A stretch of 64,000 nt of DNA from Draconibacterium halophilum (GCF_010448835.1 NZ_CP048409.1:868001-932000), one strand, 5' to 3'; positions 42,110 through 52,660 are shown, numbered from the stretch's first letter. The notes: generated by a model not told the origin, from the letters alone. A program made the numbers and translations.

Positions 42110-43219
42110 TTACTTTATTAATTCAGCGTACAAAGAAATCAATTTTTCAACATATTTTTTGGGTTGAAATTCATTGGCCCTTTCCCGCCCTTTTAAAATT
42201 AATTCTTTGCGGAAATTCGTATCAGTAAGAATTTTTTCAATTTTGTTACCAAGATCCTCTATGTTTTGTGGCGAGCAAAGTACTGCTGCACCACCGGCCG
42301 TCTCCGGTAAACATGAAGCGTTAGATGTAATTACCGGACAGCCACATGCCATCGATTCGATAACAGGCAGTCCAAAACCCTCGAATACCGAAATGTAAAT
42401 CGAAAGTTGTGCCAACTGATAAATACCCGCCAGGTCTTCTTCAGGAATATTTTTCAGAAAAATTACACGGTTATGAAGTTGCTTTTCTGCAATGTATTTA
42501 TGTATGTCGTTACAATACGATGTTGGATTTCCTACCAACACCAGCGGCATATCGATGTTTCTTTCTACCAATGCTTTTATAATCGAGAGTTGATTTTTGC
42601 GTTCCTCCACCGTGCCAACTGCAAGTACAAATTCGTTAGGTAATTTGTATTTCTCTTTGATTTGCCCGGTGTTGGCATTTTCGAAAAATAGGGGAGAAAT
42701 AGCCTGGTGGATAATTTCAATTTTCTCCGGATCAACATCAACAAAATCGATAATATCGTCTTTGGTTTGCTGACTGATAGCTAAAATTCGTGTAGCGGCA
42801 TTACAGGCATATTTTGTTTTTCGGAAATAAATAGCGCGGTCGAGGGTTTTATAAAATTGCGGATAACGAATAAAAATCAGATCGTGAATAGTTACCAGCG
42901 TTGGGATGGAGGTTTTATGAATTCCTTTGGGAAGTTCATTGCTCAATCCATGGAACACGTCAAGATTGTGTCCCTGAATTTCTTCGCTAAGTTGCACCGA
43001 ACGCCAAATTGCTTTTTTAAAACCTGACTGACTATGATCTGGAGCTATTATCTCGAATTTTTCCTGTTCTTCCAACATCTCTGTTTTTATCTCAGGAGTA
43101 TAAAGAGAGTAGTCGTGCTCCGGAAAATATTTCTTAAGAGCATTCAACGTATTTCGGCTATAATTGCCCAACCCGGAGGTATTCAGAAATGCTCGTTTTG
43201 CGTCGTATCCTATTTTCAT
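42110..43219 (-). CDS. Glycosyltransferase, GT4 (group 1) family
   Basis: A 369-residue GT-B enzyme. The N-terminal YDAKRAFLNTSGLGNYSRN loop is typical of acceptor sites. The C-terminal domain has VGTVEERKN and the donor-binding EGFGLPVIESMACGCPVI (E-x7-E). It transfers a sugar from a nucleotide donor, probably in polysaccharide or lipid glycan synthesis. It is a single gene between the tsaC-type gene and lysA. Confidence 0.88.
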   Translation of the reverse strand: MKIGYDAKRAFLNTSGLGNYSRNTLNALKKYFPEHDYSLYTPEIKTEMLEEQEKFEIIAPDHSQSGFKKAIWRSVQLSEEIQGHNLDVFHGLSNELPKGIHKTSIPTLVTIHDLIFIRYPQFYKTLDRAIYFRKTKYACNAATRILAISQQTKDDIIDFVDVDPEKIEIIHQAISPLFFENANTGQIKEKYKLPNEFVLAVGTVEERKNQLSIIKALVERNIDMPLVLVGNPTSYCNDIHKYIAEKQLHNRVIFLKNIPEEDLAGIYQLAQLSIYISVFEGFGLPVIESMACGCPVITSNASCLPETAGGAAVLCSPQNIEDLGNKIEKILTDTNFRKELILKGRERANEFQPKKYVEKLISLYAELIK

Positions 43220-43250
43220 TGTTTGCTGTTTAGTGTGCTTTTAAAAATAC

Positions 43251-43279
43251 AAAAAAGGCCGGGTTTTGTTGCCCGGCCT
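43251..43279 (-). terminator. Rho-independent terminator of lysA
   Basis: On the minus strand AGGCCGGG and CCCGGCCT form an 8-bp GC-rich stem with a seven- to eight-base loop. A T run follows (complement of 43251-43256). Confidence 0.9.
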
Positions 43280-43308
43280 CATTAATTTATTGTGAAGTAT
43301 TCCTTTTT

Positions 43309-44568
43309 TTAAAAGTGTTTCACACCATCGAAGTCGAGTGTCGCAAAATAATCCTCGAGAGTTTCTGCACGTCGGATTTCTGCCACATTTCCATTCTCGC
43401 GAAGTAACAACTCGGCAGATTTTAGTTTGCCATTGTAATTAAATCCCATTGAGTGACCATGTGCTCCGGTATCGTGAATAACAAGAATATCATCCGGCTC
43501 AATTTCCGGCAACATGCGATCGATGGCAAATTTATCGTTGTTTTCGCACAACGATCCGGTAACGTCGTATTTTATTGTTGCCTCATCATTTTCTTTCCCC
43601 ATAACGGTAATATGATGGTAAGCTCCATAAAGTGCAGGGCGCATCAGATTAGTCATGCAGGCATCCAGTCCGGCATAGGTTTTATATGTTTTTTTAATGT
43701 GGCGAACTTTGGTTACCAGGTAACCGTAAGGTCCGGTTATGGCACGACCCGATTCAAAAAATAATTTCAATGGAGCAAGTCCGGCCTTAATAAGAATATC
43801 GTCGTAGTGTTTTTTTACTCCCGCACTAACAAACTCCAGGTCTACCGGTTTTTCGCCCGGTTTATATGGAATTCCAATTCCACCACCCATGTTCACAAAT
43901 TCGATCTTCACACCGGTTTTTTCGTAAACCTCAACAATTAGTTTAAACAGCAGCTCTGCAGTTTCCACAAAGTAACTTGAATCAAGTTCGTTTGAAGCTA
44001 CCATGGTGTGAATACCAAAATGTTTAACACCTTTTTCTTTTAGTATGCGGTACCCTTCAATCATTTGATCGTGCGTAAAACCATATTTGGCTTCTTCCGG
44101 ATGACCGATAATCAGGTTGCCCTCTTTTAAACTGCCCGGATTATAGCGCATACAAATGGTATCCGGCAATCCAACGTTTTTTTCCACAAAATCAATATGA
44201 GAAATATCGTCGAGGTTGATAATGGCACCTAAATCTTTTGCAAGCTGAAATTCGTAAGCCGGAGTATCGTTGGAGGTAAGCATAATTTCATCGCCACTCA
44301 TTCCAACTCGTTTTGCCAGCTCTAACTCAGCAACAGAACTACAGTCGATACCAAATCCTTCTTCCTTTAAGATCTTCATCAAATATGGATTTGGAGCTGC
44401 TTTAATCGCATAATATTCCTTAAATCCTTCGTTCCACGAAAAGGCGTTTTTGAAATAACGCGCATTCTCACGAATCGCTTTTTCATCATAAATATGAAAT
44501 GGAGTAGGGTGGTTTTCAATAATGCTATCAAGCTGTTCTTTACTAAAAGGTAAATCTTTAACTGCCAT
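43309..44568 (-). CDS. lysA: Diaminopimelate decarboxylase-type PLP enzyme
   Basis: A 419-residue fold-type III PLP decarboxylase. The Schiff-base lysine lies in YYAIKAAPNP near residue 55. The glycine-rich phosphate site (NMGGGIGIP), ESGRAITG, the catalytic CENNDKFA and HDTGAHGHSMGFNYNG at the end complete the set. The expected reaction is meso-diaminopimelate to lysine. HDTGAHG replaces the commoner DAGAY, so a related amino-acid decarboxylase is possible. It is a single gene with its own terminator. Confidence 0.85.
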   Translation of the reverse strand: MAVKDLPFSKEQLDSIIENHPTPFHIYDEKAIRENARYFKNAFSWNEGFKEYYAIKAAPNPYLMKILKEEGFGIDCSSVAELELAKRVGMSGDEIMLTSNDTPAYEFQLAKDLGAIINLDDISHIDFVEKNVGLPDTICMRYNPGSLKEGNLIIGHPEEAKYGFTHDQMIEGYRILKEKGVKHFGIHTMVASNELDSSYFVETAELLFKLIVEVYEKTGVKIEFVNMGGGIGIPYKPGEKPVDLEFVSAGVKKHYDDILIKAGLAPLKLFFESGRAITGPYGYLVTKVRHIKKTYKTYAGLDACMTNLMRPALYGAYHHITVMGKENDEATIKYDVTGSLCENNDKFAIDRMLPEIEPDDILVIHDTGAHGHSMGFNYNGKLKSAELLLRENGNVAEIRRAETLEDYFATLDFDGVKHF

Positions 44569-44663
44569 GTTTTGTCGTATTATTTTAAGGACTACAAAAC
44601 TAATTCTTTTCGTGTAATTAATAGAATCAATCTAAATAAAGAACAGCCTAATTAACCGGAAGT

Positions 44664-46205
44664 TTACAATGATTTGGTTTCAATGTAGTGCGTGGCCGCT
44701 TTAATCCCGTCGGCGGCACTCGAAATAATTCCGCCTGCATATCCGCTTCCTTCTCCAACCATGTATAAATTGTCGAATCCTTCGCATAGCCCATTTCTGT
44801 CGCGAATAACCTGAACCGGAGATGAAGTTTTACTTTCGAGACCCAACAAATTGCCGTTTTCAAATCCCCGCATTTTACGCATAAAATCCTGCAAGCCAAC
44901 TTGCATCGATTCAACAACCTGTTGGGGCAGCAATTCCCACAGCGGAGCCGGTTTTAATCCCAGTGGGTAACTGGTTTCAAACTGCGATCCTTTTCCTTTT
45001 TGTTTCAGGAAGTCGTTAATAGAACACGCCGGTGCTGCATAACCCGCTGCATATTGATAAAAACTTTCTTCCAGTTTTTGCAGATTGTCCAGCGCTTCAA
45101 TTGCAGAAACTGTTTTACCTGCCAGCTCATCGGGATGAATTGCTGCAACACAGGCAGCATTAGCGAAATTGCCGTTGCGTTTATAATAGCTCATGCCATT
45201 AACGATGTTGGTGTGTTCGTAAGCTGCTGCCGGAACAACCATGCCGCCCGGGCACATACAAAACGAAAAAACCGAATGTTTGCCATCAGCCTGCGAAGTA
45301 AGACGGTATTCGGCCGCTTTAACGCCCGGAAGTTTTGGTTGTCCCCATTGCGCTTTATTTATGGTTTCCTGCGTGTGTTCCATCCGGCTGCCAATGGCAA
45401 AGTTTTTAGTGCGGAAAGGAATGCCTCTTTTGATCAACATTTTATAGGTTTCGAAAGCAGAATGGCCGGGCGCAATAAAAAGCGCATCAGCAGGAAAATT
45501 ACCTTTGGATGAAATAACCTCTTTTACTTTTGAATTGGTTATTACCACATCTTCCAACATTGTTTCAAACAGAAATTTACCTCCAAGACTCTCAAAAGAT
45601 TCACGCAAATTCTGCACAATTTTTCGAAGGTTGTCGGTTCCCAAATGTGGGTGGGTCATGTATAAAATCTCCTCCGGTGCACCGGCTTCCACGTAACTTG
45701 ACAGGATAAATTGTTTCTCTTTTGAAATGCGTTTGGATCGCGAAGTCAGTTTCCCGTCAGAAAATGTTCCTGCGCCACCTTCGCCAAAAGCGTAATTGTT
45801 TTGCGGATTAAAAACACCGGTTCGCTCAAAGCTGGAAATGGCTTTGCTTCGTGTTCCGACATCCGATCCACGCTCAATCAATGTAACCTCAAATCCAGCT
45901 TTTTGCAATACCAAAGCATTGAAAAATCCTGCCGGACCACTTCCCACAACCACAATTTTTTTGTTGCTTTTTTTGTACGGTATTTCCAGTTTCTCCTTTT
46001 CAATGTGTTCATCACCCTTCATCTCCGAGGATGTTACAACCGCTTTTACCAGCCAGTGGATATTCGATTTATTTCGGGCATCGAGGCTTTTGGTCTCCAG
46101 CTGGTACGAAAAATTTTTAATACGAAGTGTTTTGGCGATTCTGCTTTGAAGCAATTCCGGACTGAAGTCGGTAGGCAATTTTAGTGAAACTGTTGTTGTT
46201 CCCAT
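44664..46205 (-). CDS. FAD-dependent oxidoreductase (COG2509 type)
   Basis: A 513-residue flavoprotein. An N-terminal region of about 90 residues precedes the FAD-binding motif VVVGSGPAGFFNAL and a glutamate ending the second strand (LIERG). The FGEGGAGTFSDGKLTSRSK motif near 145 and the C-terminal MVGEGSGYAGGIISSAADG are typical of a conserved uncharacterised dehydrogenase family. The electron partner and substrate are unknown. It is divergent from the efflux operon. Confidence 0.85.
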   Translation of the reverse strand: MGTTTVSLKLPTDFSPELLQSRIAKTLRIKNFSYQLETKSLDARNKSNIHWLVKAVVTSSEMKGDEHIEKEKLEIPYKKSNKKIVVVGSGPAGFFNALVLQKAGFEVTLIERGSDVGTRSKAISSFERTGVFNPQNNYAFGEGGAGTFSDGKLTSRSKRISKEKQFILSSYVEAGAPEEILYMTHPHLGTDNLRKIVQNLRESFESLGGKFLFETMLEDVVITNSKVKEVISSKGNFPADALFIAPGHSAFETYKMLIKRGIPFRTKNFAIGSRMEHTQETINKAQWGQPKLPGVKAAEYRLTSQADGKHSVFSFCMCPGGMVVPAAAYEHTNIVNGMSYYKRNGNFANAACVAAIHPDELAGKTVSAIEALDNLQKLEESFYQYAAGYAAPACSINDFLKQKGKGSQFETSYPLGLKPAPLWELLPQQVVESMQVGLQDFMRKMRGFENGNLLGLESKTSSPVQVIRDRNGLCEGFDNLYMVGEGSGYAGGIISSAADGIKAATHYIETKSL

Positions 46206-46501
46206 TTCCTGAAATATTAGAAATCAAAAATACGGAAAGATTATAGGTTTATGCCAGGCATTTCTAAAAAACGATATTTCGTTGTAACGTAACAAAAAGT
46301 TGTGCGTCCCATAACTGAAACAACGAGCAAGCTTTAAAGCCATAAAAAACAAAAAACGTTCAAGTTCATTTTTTTACATGTTAAAACGGGCTGTTCATCG
46401 AAAAAATGATAAGGGTAAACCTTTTTTTAGTCAATTTTAACATGAAAACAAAAACAAAAAACAATCTCGGGGGAATTCCTTCGAAAAAACAAGTTCAAGC
46501 C

Positions 46502-47227
46502 ATGATTAGTCTAAACAATGTTCACAAGTCGTACGTAACGGGGAGTAACTCGTTGCATGTATTAAAAGGAATCGACCTCGAAATTGAAACAGGAGAATTC
46601 GTTTCCATTATGGGGTCTTCGGGTTCCGGAAAATCAACCCTATTAAATATCCTAGGTATTTTAGATAATTACGACGAAGGGTCGTATTATTTAAACGGAT
46701 CGCTGATAAAGGACATGTCGGAAAAGAAAGCTGCCCAATTAAGAAACGAGTTGGTAGGTTTTGTATTTCAGTCTTTCAACCTTATTTCCTTTAAAAACGC
46801 CATGGAGAATGTGGCCCTTCCGTTGTATTACCAAGGAGTAAATCGTAAAAAGCGAAACAAAATTGCAGAGGAATACCTCGATAAAGTTGGTTTGTTGGAT
46901 TGGGCAACGCATTTGCCCAGCGAAATGTCGGGCGGACAAAAACAACGTGTTGCCATTGCACGTTCGCTTATCTCTCAGCCAAAAATTATTTTTGCCGACG
47001 AACCAACCGGTGCACTCGACACCAGCACTTCGTACGAAGTAATGGATATTCTGAAAGAAATTAACAACGACGGAATTACAGTTATTCTGGTAACGCACGA
47101 GCATGATATTGCTTCGATGACTCAGAAAATTGTCCGTTTGAAAGATGGCCGGATCGATGAGATCATTAAAAACGGCGAGTTAAAAAACTTTCAGAATCAG
47201 TACGCCAAAGAATTGGAAACTGCTTAA
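46502..47227 (+). CDS. MacB/LolD-type ABC transporter ATP-binding protein
   Basis: A 241-residue ATPase from the preferred start MISLNNVHKSYV. An in-frame ATG at 46442 would add 20 residues of basic sequence. Walker A GSSGSGKST, Q-loop FVFQSFNLIS, signature MSGGQKQR and Walker B IIFADEPTGALD are intact. It opens an operon of two MacB-like permeases, an HlyD adaptor and a TolC-like channel, the parts of a tripartite efflux pump that exports peptides or small toxic molecules. Confidence 0.93.
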   Translation: MISLNNVHKSYVTGSNSLHVLKGIDLEIETGEFVSIMGSSGSGKSTLLNILGILDNYDEGSYYLNGSLIKDMSEKKAAQLRNELVGFVFQSFNLISFKNAMENVALPLYYQGVNRKKRNKIAEEYLDKVGLLDWATHLPSEMSGGQKQRVAIARSLISQPKIIFADEPTGALDTSTSYEVMDILKEINNDGITVILVTHEHDIASMTQKIVRLKDGRIDEIIKNGELKNFQNQYAKELETA

Positions 47228-47257
47228 GGAAGTATTCAGTCACCGTTTTCAGTTTGC

Positions 47258-47277
47258 TCCCGACGTTTCAGTCGGGA
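47258..47277. repeat. Short hairpin in the ATPase-permease spacer
   Basis: TCCCGAC (47258-47264) pairs with GTCGGGA (47271-47277) around GTTTCA. It may stabilise the upstream message or moderate read-through within the operon. Confidence 0.45.
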
Positions 47278-47301
47278 TTTCGCCCAGCTTAGCTGTGCTC
47301 A

Positions 47302-47329
47302 ACTTGTAACTTTTCACTTTAAACTTAAG
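47302..47329. repeat. Four tandem 7-bp-phased ACTTNNN repeats
   Basis: ACTTGTA, ACTTTTC, ACTTTAA and ACTTAAG follow each other without gap, ending 5 bases before the permease start codon. They share phase and ACTT but not the rest. Confidence 0.7.
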
Positions 47330-47334
47330 CTATC

Positions 47335-48596
47335 ATGTTCGATATTGATAAATGGCAGGAGATTTTTGCCACCATCAAAAAAAATAAAATGCGCACTTTC
47401 CTTACCGGATTTAGTGTTGCCTGGGGATTTTCATGCTAATGATCTTGTTGGGAGCCGGTAATGGTTTAAGCAATGGTGTGTCGCAAAACTTTATGCGCGA
47501 TGCCGTAAATGCTATGTGGCTATGGACTGGCCGCACAAGTATTCCTTATAAGGGAATGCAGGAAGGACGCGAAATTCGATTTACCAATGCCGATTACGAT
47601 ATTCTGAAAGACCTGGAAGGAATTGAAAAAACTTCGGGTCGGTATTTTATTGGTGGCAACCTTTTTTCATACGGAAATGAATACGGCGAGTACACTGCAG
47701 TAACCTGTCACCCTGATTTAAAAGATGTGGAGTCGATAGATATTGTTGACGGCCGTTTTGTGAACCAGGTTGATATCAAGCAGACACGAAAATCGGTGGT
47801 ATTGGGAAAAGATATTTACGATGCACTTTTTGATGGGAAAGAGGCTATTGGTGAATATGTTCGTGTAAATAATATTCCGTTTAAAGTGGTTGGAATTTGC
47901 ACAGAAGGAGGTGGTACTCGTCACCGAAATGCATACATTCCAGTAACAACCGGGCAAAAAGTATTTAACGGCTCCAACCGCCTGCACAATTTTGCATTAA
48001 CTATAAATGCCGAAACACTGGAAGAAAGCCAGGCCATTGAAAAGCGTGTGCGGGAAACACTGGCGCGCAAACATAAATTCGATGCTACCGATGATTCCGC
48101 TTTGGGATCGTACAACAAACTGGAAGACGTGATTCAAACCATGAAGATTTTCCAGGCCATTGATATTTTTATTTGGATAATCGGAATAGGCACCCTCATT
48201 GCCGGTGTGGTTGGCGTAAGTAACATCATGCTGATTGTGGTAAAAGAGCGTACGAAAGAAATTGGTATCCGTAAAGCCATCGGTGCCAGTCCTGCCTCAG
48301 TAATTGGATTGATTCTTTTGGAAGCTGTAATGATTACAACCATCGCCGGATATATTGGTTTGGTGCTTGGAACCGGGCTGATGGAGGGATTGAATTTTGT
48401 TGTGGAGAAACAATTTGAGGCATCAGCAGCAACTAACGGCGGAAACGGAGAAACCTTGTTCCGCAACCCAACGGTAGACCTGGGAATTGCCATGTCGGCA
48501 ACATTGTTACTAGTGGTTGCCGGAGCTATTGCCGGTTATATTCCGGCAAAACGAGCTGCAAAGATCAAACCGATTGTAGCATTACGCGACGAATAA
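47335..48596 (+). pseudogene. MacB-like ABC permease 1, interrupted by a one-base frameshift
   Basis: Reading starts at ATG 47335 (MFDIDKWQEIFATIKKNKMR) and would stop at 47437. The next frame resumes at about 47424 with GIFMLMILLGAGNGL and runs to 48596. The second permease has WGIFMLVVMSGAG at the same place, so one G is missing from GGGG (should be GGGGG). Otherwise the gene is complete: an N-terminal helix, a periplasmic MacB core domain and three C-terminal FtsX helices ending AAKIKPIVALRDE. Probably functional if the deletion is a sequencing error. Confidence 0.88.
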
Positions 48597-48623
48597 CAGA
48601 AACAAAAACAAAAGCAGAAAACG

Positions 48624-49895
48624 ATGTTCGACTTAGACCTTTGGAAAGAAATATTAAGCGCCTTGAAGAAAAACCGGATGCGTAGTTTTATGACCGCTTT
48701 TGGTGTGTTCTGGGGAATATTTATGCTGGTAGTTATGTCGGGAGCCGGCCGTGCCCTCGAGAACGGGGTGATGGACGGAATAAAAGCATTCGCATCCAAC
48801 TCGGCATTTTTCTGGACCGAACCCACTAGCAAACCCTATAAAGGATTTCAACGGGGACGACGCTGGAACTACAAAAACACAGATATAAAATATATAAAAG
48901 CCAACATCAGCGATATTGAATATTTGTCGCCGCGTTTGTTCGGGCCACGAAGCGGAAATGGCGATAACGTAATTCGCGGTAAAAAAACAGGTTCCTTCAA
49001 TATTTTTGGCGACTACCCCGAGTTTTTCAAGATTGATCCGTGGACTCCGCTGCAGGGGCGATTGATTAATACCATCGATATCCAACATACACGAAAAGTG
49101 GTAAACATTGGCGAACGAGTAGTGGAAGTGCTATTTGACGAAGATGAAGATCCGATTGGTGAGTACCTGAAGATTAACGGTGTTTATTTCCAGGTAGTTG
49201 GTGTGGTAAAAGGCGAAACCCGTGTAAACATTGGCAGTGGCAGAAAAAACGAGACCATAATAATGCCTTTCACGACCATGCAAAAAACCTTTAACATGGG
49301 CGACGATGTGCATTTTTTCTCGGTAACATCTCAACCCGGAGTGCCGGTGAGCAAGGTTGAAAATCGTTTAAAAGAATTGATGAAAGAACGCCACAGTGTT
49401 GCTCCCGATGATCAACAAGCTGTTGGATCGTTTAATATTGAAGTGGAATGGAAAAAATACATGGGACTGTTTAACGGAATTCAGCTTTTAACCTGGATTG
49501 TGGGAATTGGAACTTTGCTGGCCGGAGTAATTGGGGTAAGTAATATTATGCTGGTAATTATTAAAGAACGTACCCAGGAAATAGGTATCCAGCGCGCTAT
49601 TGGTGCCACGCCCGGCAAAGTAATTCTTCACATTGTTGCCGAAAGTGTTTTCCTCACCGTTATTGCCGGATACATTGGTTTAGCGTTGGGTGTAGGATTG
49701 CTGGAACTGCTGAATATGGTGCTGGAAATGAATGCCGGTAGTGGCGATGATATTTTCTTTCGCCACCCGGAGGTTAGTTTCCAAATGGCAATTGGTGCAC
49801 TTTCAGTATTAGTGGTTTCCGGAATTTTTGCCGGATTGATTCCCGCACGCCGGGCCGTAAGTATTAAACCGATTGATGCTTTGCGCGATGAGTAG
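48624..49895 (+). CDS. MacB-like ABC permease 2
   Basis: A 423-residue permease with an N-terminal helix after MRSFMTAFGVFWGIFML, a large periplasmic MacB_PCD domain (about 45-270) and three C-terminal FtsX-type helices (about 290-410). The coupling segment reads IKERTQEIGIQRAIGATP. It is a paralogue of the upstream permease, sharing the same start and end motifs (SIKPIDALRDE), so the pump is likely a heterodimer. It follows after 27 bases. Confidence 0.93.
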   Translation: MFDLDLWKEILSALKKNRMRSFMTAFGVFWGIFMLVVMSGAGRALENGVMDGIKAFASNSAFFWTEPTSKPYKGFQRGRRWNYKNTDIKYIKANISDIEYLSPRLFGPRSGNGDNVIRGKKTGSFNIFGDYPEFFKIDPWTPLQGRLINTIDIQHTRKVVNIGERVVEVLFDEDEDPIGEYLKINGVYFQVVGVVKGETRVNIGSGRKNETIIMPFTTMQKTFNMGDDVHFFSVTSQPGVPVSKVENRLKELMKERHSVAPDDQQAVGSFNIEVEWKKYMGLFNGIQLLTWIVGIGTLLAGVIGVSNIMLVIIKERTQEIGIQRAIGATPGKVILHIVAESVFLTVIAGYIGLALGVGLLELLNMVLEMNAGSGDDIFFRHPEVSFQMAIGALSVLVVSGIFAGLIPARRAVSIKPIDALRDE

Positions 49896-50011
49896 ATTAC
49901 ACAAGGCAAAGTAGTTAATGAGTAACCGAGCGAATGGTAGGTAGTATGCAAAAACTTGAGGACTTTGAGTCTTCGTGTAAAAAATAATAAAGAACAAAAA
50001 ACAATTTAGCC

Positions 50012-51142
50012 ATGAAGAAAGTATTTAGAATTTTAGGAGTTGTAGTATTGGTTGCAATATTTGGAGGAACACTTTTCTTCCTTTACAACAAATCGAAAAA
50101 GAAAACAGATTTTTTTGAGAACAAGAAACCTTTTTACAGCGATGTGGTAATGAAAACGGTAGCTACCGGTTCGGTGGTACCGCGCTTTGAAATTGAGATC
50201 GTTCCGCAGGTTTCAGGAATTATTGATGAGCTGTATGTTGTTGCCGGCGATAAAATTACCAAAGGCCAGGTAGTGGCACGTATCAAAATTATTCCTGATA
50301 TGGTAACACTTAATTCGGCAGAAACGCGTGTAAATCGTGCAAAGATTAATTTCGAAGATGCACAGATCGATTACGACCGCCAGCAAAAACTGTTCGACAA
50401 AGAAGTGATCTCGTACGAAGAGTTTAAATCGGCAAAAGTAGCTTACGATTCTTCCAAAGAAGAATTGACAGCTGCCGAAAATAATTTAGAATTAATTAAA
50501 AATGGTGTAACAAAAAAGGCTGAAACGGCTACTAATACGCTGGTGCGCTCAACCATTAACGGAATGGTGTTGGATGTTCCGGTTGAAGAAGGTAACTCCG
50601 TAATACAGGCAAATACCTTTAACGCAGGAACTACCATTGCATCGGTTGCCGATATGGGCGATATGATCTTTGAAGGAAATGTAGATGAAACCGAGGTAGG
50701 GAAAATCCGCGAAGGAATGCCAATTGAAATGGAAATAGGTGCTATCGATGAAGAAAAATTTGCTGCTGTTTTGGAATATATTTCGCCAAAAGGGGTGGAA
50801 GAAAATGGAGCCATTCAGTTTGAGATTAAAGCAAATGTAAAACTGAAAGAAGGCCAGTTTATCCGTGCAGGGTACAGTGCAAATGCCAATATCGTTTTAG
50901 AGCGCAAAGAAAACGTAATGGTTATTCCAGAAGGTCTGCTACAGTTTGAAAACGATTCGTCGTTTGTTGAAGTGAATACAGGAACAAACGAGGAACCAAA
51001 CTACGAAAAACGTTTCGTACACACCGGCCTTTCTGACGGAATAAATATAGAAATAACAGAAGGATTGAAAGTGGAGGATAGCGTGAAAGGCGAAAAGATC
51101 GATCCGAAGAAAGTACAGGAAGCGCAAGCCAATAATGGTTAG
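50012..51142 (+). CDS. MacA/HlyD-type periplasmic adaptor of the efflux pump
   Basis: A 376-residue membrane-fusion protein. One N-terminal helix (about 5-25) anchors it. Lipoyl-like halves (IVPQVSGIIDELYVVAGDKI and STINGMVLDVPVEEGNSV) flank an alpha-hairpin (about 105-165), followed by a beta-barrel domain and a membrane-proximal domain (VMVIPEGLLQF). It bridges the inner-membrane permeases and the TolC-like channel. No frameshift is seen. Confidence 0.92.
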   Translation: MKKVFRILGVVVLVAIFGGTLFFLYNKSKKKTDFFENKKPFYSDVVMKTVATGSVVPRFEIEIVPQVSGIIDELYVVAGDKITKGQVVARIKIIPDMVTLNSAETRVNRAKINFEDAQIDYDRQQKLFDKEVISYEEFKSAKVAYDSSKEELTAAENNLELIKNGVTKKAETATNTLVRSTINGMVLDVPVEEGNSVIQANTFNAGTTIASVADMGDMIFEGNVDETEVGKIREGMPIEMEIGAIDEEKFAAVLEYISPKGVEENGAIQFEIKANVKLKEGQFIRAGYSANANIVLERKENVMVIPEGLLQFENDSSFVEVNTGTNEEPNYEKRFVHTGLSDGINIEITEGLKVEDSVKGEKIDPKKVQEAQANNG

Positions 51143-51171
51143 TGTCAAATTAAGTATCAAGTCGCAGAATG

Positions 51172-51237
51172 CGTCATTCCGAACTTGTTTCGGAATCTCT
51201 GTTATTTAAAAGATGCTGAAATGAATTCAGCATGACG
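51172..51237. repeat. Three-stem intergenic repeat (CGTCATTCCGAA type)
   Basis: CGTCAT (51172-51177) pairs with ATGACG (51232-51237). Inside, ATTCCGAA/TTTCGGAAT and ATGCTGAA/TTCAGCAT form two hairpins. I recall very similar elements between genes in many Bacteroidota genomes. Here it lies inside the efflux operon, between adaptor and channel genes. Confidence 0.65.
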
Positions 51238-51323
51238 GAATGAAGTTGAATCTTTGACTTGATACAAACAATAGGTAATTCACATTGCTTTATGTAAATT
51301 AGTCGCAAAACAAAAAACAATAC

Positions 51324-52660
51324 ATGATGAAGAGTCTTTTAACCTTTTTTTTAGGAATTATACTGTCGGCAGGAGCCTTGAATCTGCAGGCGCAAAACGT
51401 TTGGGATTTGCAAACCTGTTTCGATTATGCCATCGAAAACAATCTTCAGGTAAAACGACAGGAAATATCAACACGTTATAACGAAATACTTGTTAAGCAG
51501 GCAAAAGATGATAAGCTGCCTAATTTGAATGGTCAGTTGAGCAACGATTTTAGTTTCGGTCGCTCGCTAACCTACGACAATACTTACGATAATATCAACT
51601 CATCGAGTGTTGCCGGTGGCTTAAATACCAATATTACGCTTTATAACGGAATGACACTGAGTAATACCGTTAAAATGCGCGAGCTCGATTTGCAGGCTAC
51701 CATGGCCGACTTGCAAAAAACAAAAGATGATATTATGCTTTCCATATCGGCAGAATATCTTGAAATTCTTTTTGCCGAAGAACTGGAGTTGGTAGCCGAA
51801 GCAACTATTGAAGTTACAAAACAACAAATTGAACGCACCCGCCAATTGGTTGATGCAGGTAGTGAAGCCCGGGGGCATTGCTCGAAATTGAGGCGCAACT
51901 GGCACGCGAAGAGTTGGATTTGGTAAATGCTCAAAACCGGGTTCAGCTGGCGTATCTGAATTTATTTCAGCTTTTAGAACTGCCCATGGCCGAAAGTTTT
52001 ACGATTGAAAAACCATCGTTACCCGAAATTCAGGCCAACCTTACTATGATTAATGCCTACGATATATTTAGCACAGCTATTAACGTACGTCCTGAAATAA
52101 AAGCCGCCCAGCTGCGCGTTGAAAGTGCATCGAAACAATTGGCAATTGCAAAGGGAGGCCGTTACCCGAGTTTGAGCTTTGGGGCTAATTATTACAACCA
52201 GTACAATAACCAGTATAAAATAGCTAACGAGACGATTGATTTAGGAACACAACTAAAAAACAACAGCCGCTCAAGTCTGGGGCTTACATTGAGTATTCCA
52301 ATTTTTAACCGTTTCCAGGTAAAAAACAATATTACTAACTCCGAACTGCAAATTGCCGATTACGAATATCAATTACAACAAAGCCGTAATGTTTTGCGCA
52401 GAGATATTGAGCAAGTATACACCAATGCTCTGGCAGCGTTAAACCGTTACATTTCGTCTGATAAGGCAGTGGCTTCAATGAAAGAAGCTTTCCGTTACAC
52501 CGAAGAAAAATTTAATGTAGGAATGATTAACTCCGTTGAGTACAACCAGAGTAAAACAAATCTGACCAATGCGCAGTCGAATCTGCTACAGGCAAAATAT
52601 GAATATATTTTCCGCACGAAAATACTTGATTTCTACAACGGGGTACCAATCTCCTTGTAG
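51324..52660 (+). pseudogene. TolC-like outer-membrane efflux channel, interrupted by a one-base frameshift
   Basis: From ATG 51324, a signal peptide (ending LQAQ) and the first half of a TolC-family protein are read (VWDLQTCFDYAIENNLQVK). The frame is lost at about 51868-51873 after VDAGSEARG and stops at 51926. The next frame continues with LLEIEAQLAREELDLVNAQ to 52660, the normal second half with its repeated helical hairpin. One G missing from a run now five long restores a single gene of about 445 residues. It is the outer channel of the preceding pump. Confidence 0.88.
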
